Source of the DNA: Neodontobutis hainanensis
Lineage: Eukaryota > Chordata > Actinopteri > Gobiiformes > Odontobutidae
Assembly (NCBI GenBank): GCA_024349245.1
Contig: JALDNG010000544.1
Location: 1-64,000 of the forward strand
Direction: 5' to 3'
Length of the DNA stretch: 64,000 nt
In this document: positions 48,440 through 58,903 of the stretch, one piece after another
Layout: every line of letters begins with the position of its first letter
Position numbering within the stretch: the first letter of the stretch is position 1
Made by a program: the position numbers and the translations under genes
Notes under the pieces: generated by a model
The model's input: the letters and a program-made list of their open reading frames with translations, nothing else
Told to the model about the DNA's origin: nothing
Databases searched by the model: none

Positions 48440-51401
48440 CTCCCGTGGGCCCACCACCTGCAGGAGGAACCGTAAGGGGTCGGTGCAATGTGGATTGGGT
48501 GGCAGTCGGGCGGGAGCCTCGACAACCCAATCCCGGACACAGAATCTGGCTCTAGGGACATGGAATGTCACCTCGCTGGCGGGTAAGGAGCCTGAGCTTG
48601 TGTGGGAGGTTGAGAGATACCTACTAGAGATAGTCGGCTCACCTCTACGCACAGCTTGGGCTCTGGAACTCAAATCCTCGAGAGAGGCTGGACTCTCCAC
48701 TACTCTTGAGTTGCCTGCGGTGAGAGATGGCGGGCGGTGTGGGTTTGCTCATTGCCCCCAGCTCAGCCGCCATGTGTTGGAGTTCACCCGGTGATCGAGA
48801 GTCGCTTCCCTGCTCCTTCGGGTCGGGATAGGTCTCTCACTGTTGTTTGTGCTTACGGGCCAAATGGCAGTGCAGAGTACCCGGCCTTCTTGGAGTCTCT
48901 GGGAGGGTGCTGGAATGTGCTCCAACCGGGGACTCCATCGTTCTACTGTGGGACTTCAACGCTCACGTGGGCAGCGACAGAGACACCTGGAGGCGTGATT
49001 GGGAGGCGGCCCCCTGATCTGAACCGAGTGGTGTTCTGTTATTGGACTTCTGTGCTAGCAACAGTTTGTCCATAACGAACACCATGTTCAAGCATAAGGG
49101 TGTCCATCAGTCCATGTGGCACCAGGACACCTAGGCGGAAGTCGATGATCGACTTTGTAGTTGTTTCATCTGACCTCCGACCGCATGTCTTGGACACTCG
49201 GGTGAAGAGAGGGGCGGAGCTGTCAACTGATCACCACCTGGTGGTGAGTTGGATCCGATGGCGGGGAGAAGGCGGGACAGACTTGACTGACCCAAAGCGT
49301 ACTGTGAGGGTCTGTTGGGAAGCGTTGGCGAATCCTGTCAGAGAGATCTTCAACTCCCACCTCCGACAGAGCTTCAACCAGATTCCGAGGAGACTGGAGA
49401 CATTGAGTCTGAGTGGGCGATGTTCTCCACCTCCATTGTCGACGCAGCCACTCGAAGCTGTCGCCGCAAAGTCTCTGGTGCCTGTCGTGGCGGCAATCCC
49501 TGAACCCGGTGGTGGACACCGGAAGTAAGGAGGCCGTCAAGCTGAAGAAGGACCTATCGAGCCTGGTTGGCTTGTGGGACTCCTGAGGCAGCTGATAGGT
49601 ACCGGCAGGCCAAGCGGGCTGCAGCACGGGTGGTTGTGGAGGCAAAACTCGGGTCTGGGAGGAGTTCGGTGAGGCCATGGAAAAGACTATCGGTCGGCCT
49701 TGAAGAAATTCTGGCAAACCGTCCAAAGCCTCAGGAAGGGGAAGCAGTGCCCTGCCAACACTGTTTACAGTGGAGGTGGGAACCTGCTGACCTCAACTGA
49801 GATATTGTTGGGACGGTGGAAGGAATACTTCGAGGATCTCCACAACCCCACCGTCACGTCTTCCACAGAGGAAGCAGAGGCTGAGTGCTCAGAGGTGGAC
49901 TCGTCCATTACTCGGGCTGAAGTCACTGAGGTAGTTGGGAAGCTCCTCGGTGGCAAGGCACCGGGGGTTGATGAGTTACGCCCTGAGTACCGCAAGTCTC
50001 TGGATGTTGACTGTCTTGGCTGACACGCCTCTGCAACATCGCCTGGTGTTCGGGGACAGTACCTCTGGACTGGCAGACCAGGGTGGTGGTCCCTCTTTTT
50101 AAGAAGGGGACCGGAGGGTGTGTTCCAACTACAGAGGATCACACTCCTCAGCCTCCCGGGAAAGTCTATGCGGCCGATAGTCGAACCTCAGATCCAGGAG
50201 GAACAATGCGGTTTCGTCCCAGTCGTGGAACACTGGACCAGCTCTATACCCTCTCCAGGGTGCTTGAGGGTTTATGGGAGTTTGCCCAACCATTCCACAT
50301 GTGCTTTGTGGATCTGGAGAAGGCATTCGACTGTGTCCTCGTGGTGCCCTGTGGGGTGCTCTGGGTGTATGGGGTCTGGGGCCCTTTGCTAAGGGCTATC
50401 CGGTCCTGTACGACCGAGCAGGAGCTTGGTTCGCATTGCCGGCAGTAAGTCAGACCTGTTCCCGGTGAATGTTGGACTCCGGCAGGGCTGCCCTTTGTCA
50501 CCGGTCCTGTTCATTATCTTTATGAACAGGATTTCTAAGCGCAGCCAGAGCCGGAGGAGTCTGGTTTGGGGACCACAGGATTTCATCTCTGCTTTTTGCA
50601 GATGATGTTGTCCTGTTGGCTCCATCAAGCCAGGACCTTCAATGTTTACTGTGGCAGTTTGCAGCCAAGTGTGAAGCGGCTAGCATGAGGATCAGCACCT
50701 CCAAGTCTGAGACCATGGTTCTCAGTCGAAAAAGGGTGGTTTGCCCCATCCAGGTTGATGGAGAGCTCCTTCCTCAATTGGAGGAGATTAAGTATCTCGG
50801 GGTCTTGTTCACGAGTGAGGAGCGAAGGAGCGTGAGATCGACAGACGGATCGGTGCAGCTTCTGCAGTAATGCGGTCGATGTACCGATCTGTCGTGGTGA
50901 AGAAGGAGCTGAGCTGTAAGGCAAAGCTCTCGATTTACCAGTCGAACTACGTTCCTACTCTCACCTATGGGCATGAGCTTTGGGTCATGACCGAAAGAAC
51001 AAGATCCCGGGTACAGGCGGCGAAATGAGCTTTCTCCGCAGAGTGGCGGGCGCTCCCTTAGAGATAGGGTGAGGAGCTCGGTCACTCGGGAGGAGCTCAA
51101 AGTAGAGCCGCTGCTCCTTCACATCGAGAGGAGCCAGCTGAGGTGGCTCGGGCATCTGTTTCGGATGCCTCCCAGACGCCTCCTAGGGAGGTGTTCTGGG
51201 CATGTCCCACCGGGAGGAGACCTCGGAGAAGACCTAGGACACGCTGGAGGGACTATGTCTCTCGGCTGGCCTGGGAACGCCTCGGTATCCCCGGAAGAGC
51301 TGGAGGAAGTGTCTGGGGAGAGGGAAGTCTGGGCTTCTCTACTTAGACTGCTGCCCCGCGACCGGGCCCGGATAAGCAGTAGAAGATGGATGGATGGATG
51401 G
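48440..51401 (+). mobile_element. Rex3-like (RTE clade) LINE with GATG tail
   Basis: A 2.96-kb LINE inserted into the older LINE, bounded by a 12-bp target duplication AGAATTGTACAT (48428-48439 and 51402-51413). The 3' end is a short tandem GATG tail (about 51384-51401), the hallmark described for teleost Rex3 elements. It keeps endonuclease and reverse transcriptase regions and is probably truncated at the 5' end. The sharp target duplication shows it is the youngest layer of the nest. Confidence 0.85.
48540..51370 (+). pseudogene. Rex3-like endonuclease/reverse transcriptase, many frameshifts
   Basis: RTE-type LINE polyprotein that would nick target DNA and copy its RNA. The endonuclease begins with LGTWNVTSLAGKEPELV at about 48549 and reaches the catalytic ELSTDHHLVVSW near 49220-49260. 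Reverse transcriptase follows: GGKAPGVDELRPEY (about 49950), FVDLEKAFDCV (about 50305), LRQGCPLSPVLF (about 50476) and LLFADDVVLLAPS, with the FADD box intact at 50595-50606. The C-terminal part shows HIERSQLRWLGHLFRMP near 51122 and then LLRLLPRDRA before the tail. At least seven frame changes split it over all three + frames, so it is dead as read, although the catalytic motifs are conserved. Confidence 0.85.
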
Positions 51402-51760
51402 AGAATTGTACATAATGTTGGTTATGGGGACCATACCAACACACTGTTCCTAAAATCACAAACTCTTAAACTTGAAGAAATAGTAAAATTAAAATCTATT
51501 ATAATGATATATAAGGCCAGGAATAATAAATTATCTAATAACATTCAAAAAATGTTTTCTACGAGGAGGCGATATAACCTACGGGAGAATTAATTTTGTG
51601 AATTAAACAGTGGGTTCTTACCACGCTAAAGAGCCAGTTTATCATGCGAAGGGGTGTGAAATTATGGAATGAACTGGACGACAATTTGAAAAGTGCAGCA
51701 AGCCAAATACAATTTAAAAAACAGTATAAAATGAACATCTTTAAGAGATATGCTTTAGAA
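51402..51760 (+). pseudogene. Reverse transcriptase remnant, 3' part (Jockey-type LINE)
   Basis: After the second AGAATTGTACAT the older LINE resumes in the frame reading IVHNVGYGDH, then LKLEEIVKLKSIIMIYKA and NNIQKMFSTRRRYNLREN. It continues in shifted frames with a C-terminal tail resembling that of L2/Crack-type LINEs. The 3' untranslated part and A-rich tail follow to about 52090. Confidence 0.7.
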
Positions 51761-53319
51761 AATTGACTTTGGGCACTTTTCAGGACCGATCAAAATAGTT
51801 GAGCGATGATGGTTGGTTGATTAACTAACTAGCAAACCATTAATTGAATATATGTTGACTGATTGTATATGAACTATACCAAAAGAAAGATTAGTTCTGT
51901 GTGTACACTTAATAATTTGACAGCTGTAAAAATAAAATGAGATGGGAAGGCACACATAAGCACACAGCTTCAGCCTACTCCCTTTGGGCTCTGTACAACA
52001 ATATAGTATGTATGTATGTAATGAAAATGTATAAAAAATGTATTGAGGAAAAAAAGAAAGCCTAAATAAATAAACTAAAAAAAAAAACTTCAAAATTTTG
52101 AACTAAGTTCACAGTTCCAAAAATGAACTATTTCTTAGTTCTTTTTCCATGTTGCTGCGAGCTATTATTTTTCAAAAATATTGCCAGAGCCCATATACAG
52201 TAGAATCACAGACAGCAATTATTTTATCAGTTTTAACAATGAAGCTATGTGTCAGATTTCATCTTCATATCCAATATTGAATCCTTATCAAACCAGGGTT
52301 TACATTAGCATTGAGGAGAGCATTTCCCCATTGTTTTAATGCTTTAATGCTTTGTTGCTGCCCATTCACTCCACACTAGTAGCAGCTGCTGGTTTCAACC
52401 CTACAGTACATTCTCAAAAACAAGAGGAAAACGTTGTTAGGATTTTGAAATAAGAAACACTTTTATAACTGTTTTGTAGGTTATTTGCACTCTCTGCATG
52501 ATACACTGCACCCTAGATTAGGACACTACATACCTCGTCTGTTTAAACCAGTTAGAACCAGTTGGTTACCCTGGCTGGAACACATAGTGGAAAACTACTG
52601 ATTCAAAGCAGGAAGTGTCCCCTCATGTGAGAGGTGTGGCCAAAGCTTAGGACCTTTTGAGCATTGTGTTGACCAGCAGCACAACACGTGGGCTGACCTC
52701 ATGTTAACTACGTGTTGTGACCCAGCGCTGGCTTGTACCTTTTCTGAATGGAATTAAATGGACAAACTTTACATTGGTTTTATAGTTTTATTGAGATAAT
52801 ATTAGTTCCAACACTCGTAACAAAGAGCCGGGAGAAACTGGTTCTAGGAGTAACAACGTGCTGCTTGAATGGTCTTTTAAATGAGGAATTATTAAAAGAA
52901 AAACAGGACAGTAATCATTAAGATTCAATCATACAATTCTTTTAAATAATCATACGCCTTGTTACGTGCTGCTGCCGCCTCCATGCTTTCTTTTTTTTTT
53001 TTTTTGATGACGCTTCACGCATGCGGGGATGGCGGGCGACACTTGTGGCTGGTGTTGCCAGATTTGGTGTTTTTCCACTACATATTGAGACCCGTTTGTG
53101 GTGTGTTTTAGCCGGGTTTTCACCTAGAAGGCTCTATAGAAATCAGGCACCATACTGAACGAAGAGCATGCCATTCACAGACAAAAGATTGAACGAGTTC
53201 ACAGTTCGTTCATTAGGCAGTAATACAGCACGTTCAGTTCATGTTTGCCCAAAATAGTGTTGTGCCTGAGCAGCGTTCATTGAAGGATAGTTCATGAGCA
53301 GCGTTCAGGCACAACACTG

Positions 53320-53488
53320 CTCCTCTGATCTCTTTCTGACCTCTGACTCCTCTCGTCTCTCTGTCTCCTCTGGTCTTTCTGTGGCCTCTGCCTCCTCTGG
53401 TCTCTCTGTGTCCTCTGCCTCCTGTGGTCTCTCTGTGGCCTCTGCCTCCTCTAATCTCTCTGTGGACTCTGCATCCCCTGGTCTCTCT
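53320..53488 (-). repeat. 27-bp minisatellite array, inverted, right remnant
   Basis: Six or so inverted 27-mers directly right of the hAT-like element. They continue the array that ended at 47109 and then meet 23-mers at CTCTCTAGTGTTTTC. Confidence 0.93.
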
Positions 53489-56400
53489 AGTGTTTTCTAA
53501 TACTCATATACAGTCTGTTCTAATGCTCGTCTACAGTCTGTACTACTGCATCTCTACAGTCTATTCTTCTGCACATTGTCAGTCTGTTCTACTTGGCGTT
53601 TACAGTCTGTTCTATTGCTCGACAACAGTCAGTTCTAAAGCCAATCTAGAGTCTGTACTACTGCTGCTCTGAAGTCTTTTCAACTGCACGTCTATAGTCT
53701 GGTCAACTGCTCCTTTAAAGTCTGTTCTAATGCCAGTTTACAGTCTGTACTACTGCTCTACTAAAGTCTGTTCTAATGAACATCTACAGTCTTTTCTAAT
53801 GCAAGTCGATAGTCTGTATTACTGCACCTCTACAATCTGTTCTAAAGCATGTCTAGAGTGTTTTTTTAATACTCATATAGAGTCTGTTCTAATGCTCATA
53901 TACAGTCTGAACTACTGCACTTCTACAGTCTGTTCTAAAGTATGTCTAGAGTGTTTTCTAATACTCATATACAGTCTGTTCTAAAGCTCGTCTACAGTCA
54001 GTTCTACAGTCTGTTCTAATGCAAGTTTATAGTCTGTTTTACTGCTCATCTATGGTCTGTTCTTTTGCACGTCTACAGTCTGTTCTGATAAACTTCTACA
54101 GTCTGGTCTACTGCATATCTACAGTCTGCTCTAATGCACATCTACAGTCTGTTCTAATGCAAGTCTACAGTTTGTACTACTGCTCATCTACAGTCTGTTC
54201 TACTGTATGTGTACAGTCTTTTCTTATAAACGTCTACAGTATGTTCTACTGCACATCTACAGTCTTTACTACTGCACTTCTAAAGTCTATTCTAATGCTC
54301 ATCTACGGTATGTTCTACTGCAGGTCTACAGTCTGATCTAATAAATGTCTACAGTCTGTTCTACTGCACATCTACAGTCTGTACTACTGCACTTCTACAG
54401 TCTCTTTTAATGCCACTTTACAGTCTGTACTATTGCTCTACTGCAGTCTCTTCTACTGCATGTCTATAGTCTGTTTTACTGCACATCTACAGTCTTTATT
54501 ATAATGCTTGTCTACAGTCTTTATTACTGCACCTCTACATTTTGTTCAAAAACATGTTTAGAATGTTTTCTAATACAAATATACAGTCTGTACTACTGAA
54601 CCTCTAGAGTCTATTCTTCTGCACCTTGTCAGTCTGTTCTACTGGACGTTTACAGTCTGTTCTAATGCTCGTCTACAGTCTGTTCTAAAGCCAATCTAGA
54701 GTCTGTACGACTGCTGCTCTGAAGTCTGTACAACTGAACGTCTACAGTCTGTTCAACTGCACCACTACAGTCTGTTCTACTGCACGACTATAGTCTCTTT
54801 TAATAAACGTCTACAGTCTCCTCTAATGCACATCTACAGTCTGTTCTACTGGATGTCTACAGTCTGTTCTAATTATTGTCTAGAGTCTGTTTTACTGCAC
54901 TCCTACAGTCTATTTTAATAATTGTTAACTTTCTGTACTACTGCACCTTTACAGTCTCTTCTACTGCATATCTACAGTTTGTTCTAATTGTCGTCTAGAG
55001 TCTGTACTACTGAAACTCTACTGTCTGTTCTAAATTATGTCTACAGTCTTTTCTAATACTCATGTACTGTTTGTTCTAATGCTCGTGTAAAGTCTCAACT
55101 ACTGCCCTCTACAGTCTATTCTTTTGCACATCGTCAGTCTGTTCTACTGCACATCTACAGTTTGTTCTACTGCACATCTATAGTCTGTTCTAATGCATGT
55201 CTACAGTCTGTTCTAATGCAAGTCTACAGTCTGTACTACTGCTCATCTACAGTCTGTTCTACTGCACATCTATAGTCTGTTCTACTGCACTTCTACAGTC
55301 TGTACTACTGCACTTCTAAAGTCTATTCTAATGCTCATTTATAGTCTGTTCTACTGCACGTCTACAGTCTGTTCTACTGCACATCTACAGTCTGTACAAC
55401 TGCACCTCTACTGTCTGTTCTAAAGCATGTCTACTGTGTTTTCTAATACTTAAATACATTCTGTTCTAATGCTCATCTACAGTCTGTACAACTGCACCTC
55501 TACTGTCTGTTCTAAAGCATGTCTACAGTGTTTTCTAATACTTAAATACATTCTGTTCTAATGATCGTCTACAGTCTGTTCTAAAGCCAATCTAGAGTCT
55601 GTACTGCTGCTGCACTGAAGTCTGTACAACTGCATGTCTACAGTCTGCTAAACTGCATCTCTACAGTTTCTTCTATTGTATGTCTACAGTCTGTTCTAAT
55701 ACACATCTATAGTCTGTTCTAATGCAAGTCTACAGTATATACTACTGCTTGTCTACAGTCTGTTTAACTGCAAGTCTACAGTCTGTTCAACTGCACCTCT
55801 ACAGTCTGTTCTAATGCCAGTTTACAATCTGTACTATTGCTCTACTGCAGTCTGTTCTACTGCATGTCTACAGTCTGTTTTACTGCACATCTACAGTCTG
55901 TTCTAATGCACATCTACAGTCTGTTCTAATGCAAGTCTACATTCTGTACTACCGCTCATCTACGGTCTGTTCTACTGCACGTCTACAATCTGTTTTAATA
56001 AACGTCTACAGTCTGTTCTGCACATTTACAGTCTGTACTACTGCACTTCTACAGTCTTTTTAATGCTCGTCTACAGTCTGTATTACTGCACCTCTACAGT
56101 CTGTTGTAAAGCATGTCTAGAGTGTTTTCTAAAACTTATATACAGTCTGTTCTAATGGTCATCTACAGTCTGAACTTCTGCACCTCTATAGTCTGTTCTA
56201 AAGCATGTCTACAGTGTTTTCTAATACTCAAATACAGTCTGTTCTAATGCTCGTCTACATTCTGTACTACTGCACCTCTACAGTCTGTTCTTCTGCACAT
56301 TGTCAGTCTGTTCTACTGGACGTTTACAGTCTGCTCTAATGCTCGTCTACAGTCAGTTCTAAAGCCAAATCTAGAGTCTGTACTACTGCTGCTCTGAAGT

Positions 56401-58886
56401 TTGTTCAACTGCAAGTCTACAGAATGTTTAACTGGAGCTCTACAGTCTGTTCTAATGCCAGTTTACAGTCTGTACTATTGCTGTACTGCAGTCTGTTCTA
56501 CTGCATGTCTACATTCTGTTTTACTGAACATCTACAGTCTGTTCTAATGCACATCTAAAGTCTGTTCTAATGCAAGTCTAGAGTCTGTACCACTGCTTGT
56601 CTACAGTCTGTTCTACTGCACTCCTACAGTCTGTTCTAATAAACGTATACAGTCTTTTCTACTGCTCATCTACAGTCTATACTACTGCACTTCTACAGTC
56701 TGTTCTATAGCTCGTTTACAGTCTGTATTACTGCTCCTCTACAGTCTGTTCTAAAGAATGTCTAGAGTGTTTTCTAATACTCATATACAGTCTGTTCTAA
56801 TGCTCGTCTACCCAACTGCACCTCTTCAGTTTGTTCTAAAGCATGTCTACAGTGTTTTGTAAAACTCATATACAGTCTGTTCTAATGCTCACCTACAGTC
56901 TGTACTACAGAACCTCTAGAGTCTTTTCTTCAGCACATTGTCAGTCTGTTCTACTGGACGTTTACAGTCATTTCTAAAGCTTGTCTACAGTCTGTTCTAA
57001 AGCCAGTCTAGAGTCTGTTCTACTGCTGCTGTGAAGTCTGTTCAACTGCATGTCTATAGTCTGTTCAACTGCACCTCTACGTCTGTTTTATTGTATGTCT
57101 ACATTCTGTTCTAATGTACATCTACAGTCTGTTCAAATGCAAGTCAACAGTCTGTACTACTTTTCGTGCACAGTCTGTACTACTGCACCTCTACAGTCTG
57201 TTCTAAAGCATGTCTACAGTCTATTCTAATACTCATATACAGTCTGTTCTAATACTACAGTCTCTACTAACGGACTTTTAAATTCTATTCTTCTGCAGCA
57301 TCGTTAGTCTGTTTTACTGGACATTTACAGTCTGTTCTAAAACACGTCTATAGTCTGTTCAAATACTCGTCCACAGTCTGTTCTAATGCATTCTGTTCTA
57401 ATGCACATCTATAGTCTGTTCTATTGCTCGAATACAGTCTGTTCTAATGCCCAATAAAAGTCTTTACTACTCCACCTCTACAGTTTGTTCTACTTCTCCT
57501 CTACATTCTGTTCTAGTGCAGGTCTACAGTCTGTTCTATTGCTAGTCTAGAGTCTTTACTACTGCTGCTCTGCAGTTTGTACTCTTGCTCATCTACAGTC
57601 TGTTCTACTGCATGTGTACAGTCTTTTCTTATAAACATCTATAGTATGTTCTACTGTACATCTACAGTCTTTACTACTGCACTTCTAAAGTCTATTCTAA
57701 TGCTCATCTACGGTCTGTTCTACTGCAGGTCTACAGTCTGATCTAATAACGTCTACAGTCTGTACTACTGCACATCTACAGTCTGTACTACTGCACTTCT
57801 ACAGTCTCTTCTAATGCCAGTTTACAGTCTGTACTATTGCTCTACTGCAGTCTCTTCTACTGCATGTCTATAGTCTGTTTTACTGCACATCTACAGTTTG
57901 TTCTAAAGCATGTTTAGAGTGTTTTCTAATACAAATATACAGTCTGTACTACTGCACCTCTAGAGTCTATTCTTCTGCACATTGTCAGTCTCTTCTACTG
58001 GACGTTTACAGTCTGTTGTAATGCTCGCCTACAATCTGTTCTAAAGCAAATCTAAAGTCTGTCGACTGCTGCTCTGAAGTCTGTACAACTGCACGTCTAC
58101 AGTCTGTTCAACTGCACCTCTACAGTCACTTCTATTGTACGTCTACAGTCTATTCTAATGCACATCTACAGTCTGTTCTAATGCAAGTCTATAATCTGTA
58201 CTACTGTTTGTCTACAGTCTGTACTACTGCACCTCTACAGTCTCTTCTAAAGCATGTCTACAATCTATTCTAATACTCATATCCAGTCTGTTCTAATACT
58301 TGTTTACAGTCTGTACTAATGCTTCTGAAGCATTGTCAGTCTTTTCTAATAATTGTCGACATTCTGTACTACTTCACCTCTACAGTCTCTTCTACTGCAC
58401 AATTACAGTCTGTTCTAATGCTCGTCTATAGTCTGAAATACTGCACCTCTACAATCTGTTCTAAAGCATGTCTAGACTGTTTTCTAATACTCATATAGAG
58501 TCTGTGCAAATGTTCGTCTACAGTCTGTACTACTGCATCTCTACAGTCTTTTCTTCTGCATATTGTCAGTCTGTTCTACTGGGCGTTTATAGTCTGTTCT
58601 AATGCTCGTCTACAGTCAGTTCTAAAGCCAGTTTACAGTCTGTACTACTGCTCTACTGCAGTCTCTTCCACTGCACGTCTACAGTCTGTTTTACTGCACA
58701 TCTACAGTCTGTTCTAATGTACATCTACTGTCTGTTCTAATGCAAGTCTAGAGTCTGTTTTACTGCACATCTACAGTCTGTTCTAAAGCATGTCTAGAGT
58801 GTTTTCAAATACTCATATACAGTCTGCTCTATTGCTCATCTACAGTATGTACTACTGCACCTCTAGAGTCTATTCTTTTGCACATT
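53489..58886 (-). repeat. 23-bp minisatellite array, minus orientation
   Basis: Long inverted 23-mer block reading CTACAGTCTGTTCTA on the + strand. It contains internal higher-order duplications, for example 54221-54390 resembles 57625-57790. It ends in CACATTGT at 58887, where other units normally go on to CAGTCTGTTC. No gene or other insertion was seen in it. Confidence 0.94.
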
Positions 58887-58903
58887 GTTAGGGTTAGGGT
58901 TAG
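58887..58903 (+). repeat. Short interstitial telomere repeat at an inversion junction
   Basis: GTTAGGGTTAGGGTTAG, just under three vertebrate telomere units, lies exactly where 23-mers switch from minus to plus orientation. This is the only place in the window where I noticed TTAGGG in tandem. Confidence 0.85.

Larger units (their letters stand above)
47206..52090 (+). mobile_element. Jockey-superfamily LINE (L2/CR1/Crack-like), interrupted
   Basis: A 5'-truncated LINE lies inside the hAT-like element and ends in an A-rich tail near 52075-52091 after AAATAAATAAACT. Its reverse transcriptase is split by the Rex3-like insertion at 48440-51401, with the element resuming at 51402. The left edge is uncertain (about 47180-47400), because its 5' end is worn and target duplications are not clear. 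Confidence 0.75.
47110..53319 (+). mobile_element. hAT-like non-autonomous element carrying nested LINEs
   Basis: The outer element begins CAGTGTTGGGAAAG and ends GGCACAACACTG, so CAGTGTTG starts both strands. It is flanked by CTCCTCTG at 47102-47109 and 53320-53327, an exact 8-bp duplication of target as in hAT insertions (the motif is also part of the 27-mer). Its own sequence is about 47110-47205 plus 52091-53319 and is rich in AGTTCA/TGAAC half-sites. It has a 14-bp fold-back near the right end (53256-53269 with 53305-53318) and a poly(T) run at 52990-53005. I see no transposase of its own. The middle is a LINE which in turn holds a Rex3-like LINE. + strand is nominal. Confidence 0.8.

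Noticed and set aside
48401..48700. Minus-strand frames over the Rex3-like LINE
   Set aside because: They are complements of the endonuclease coding region on the + strand and have no domain of their own.
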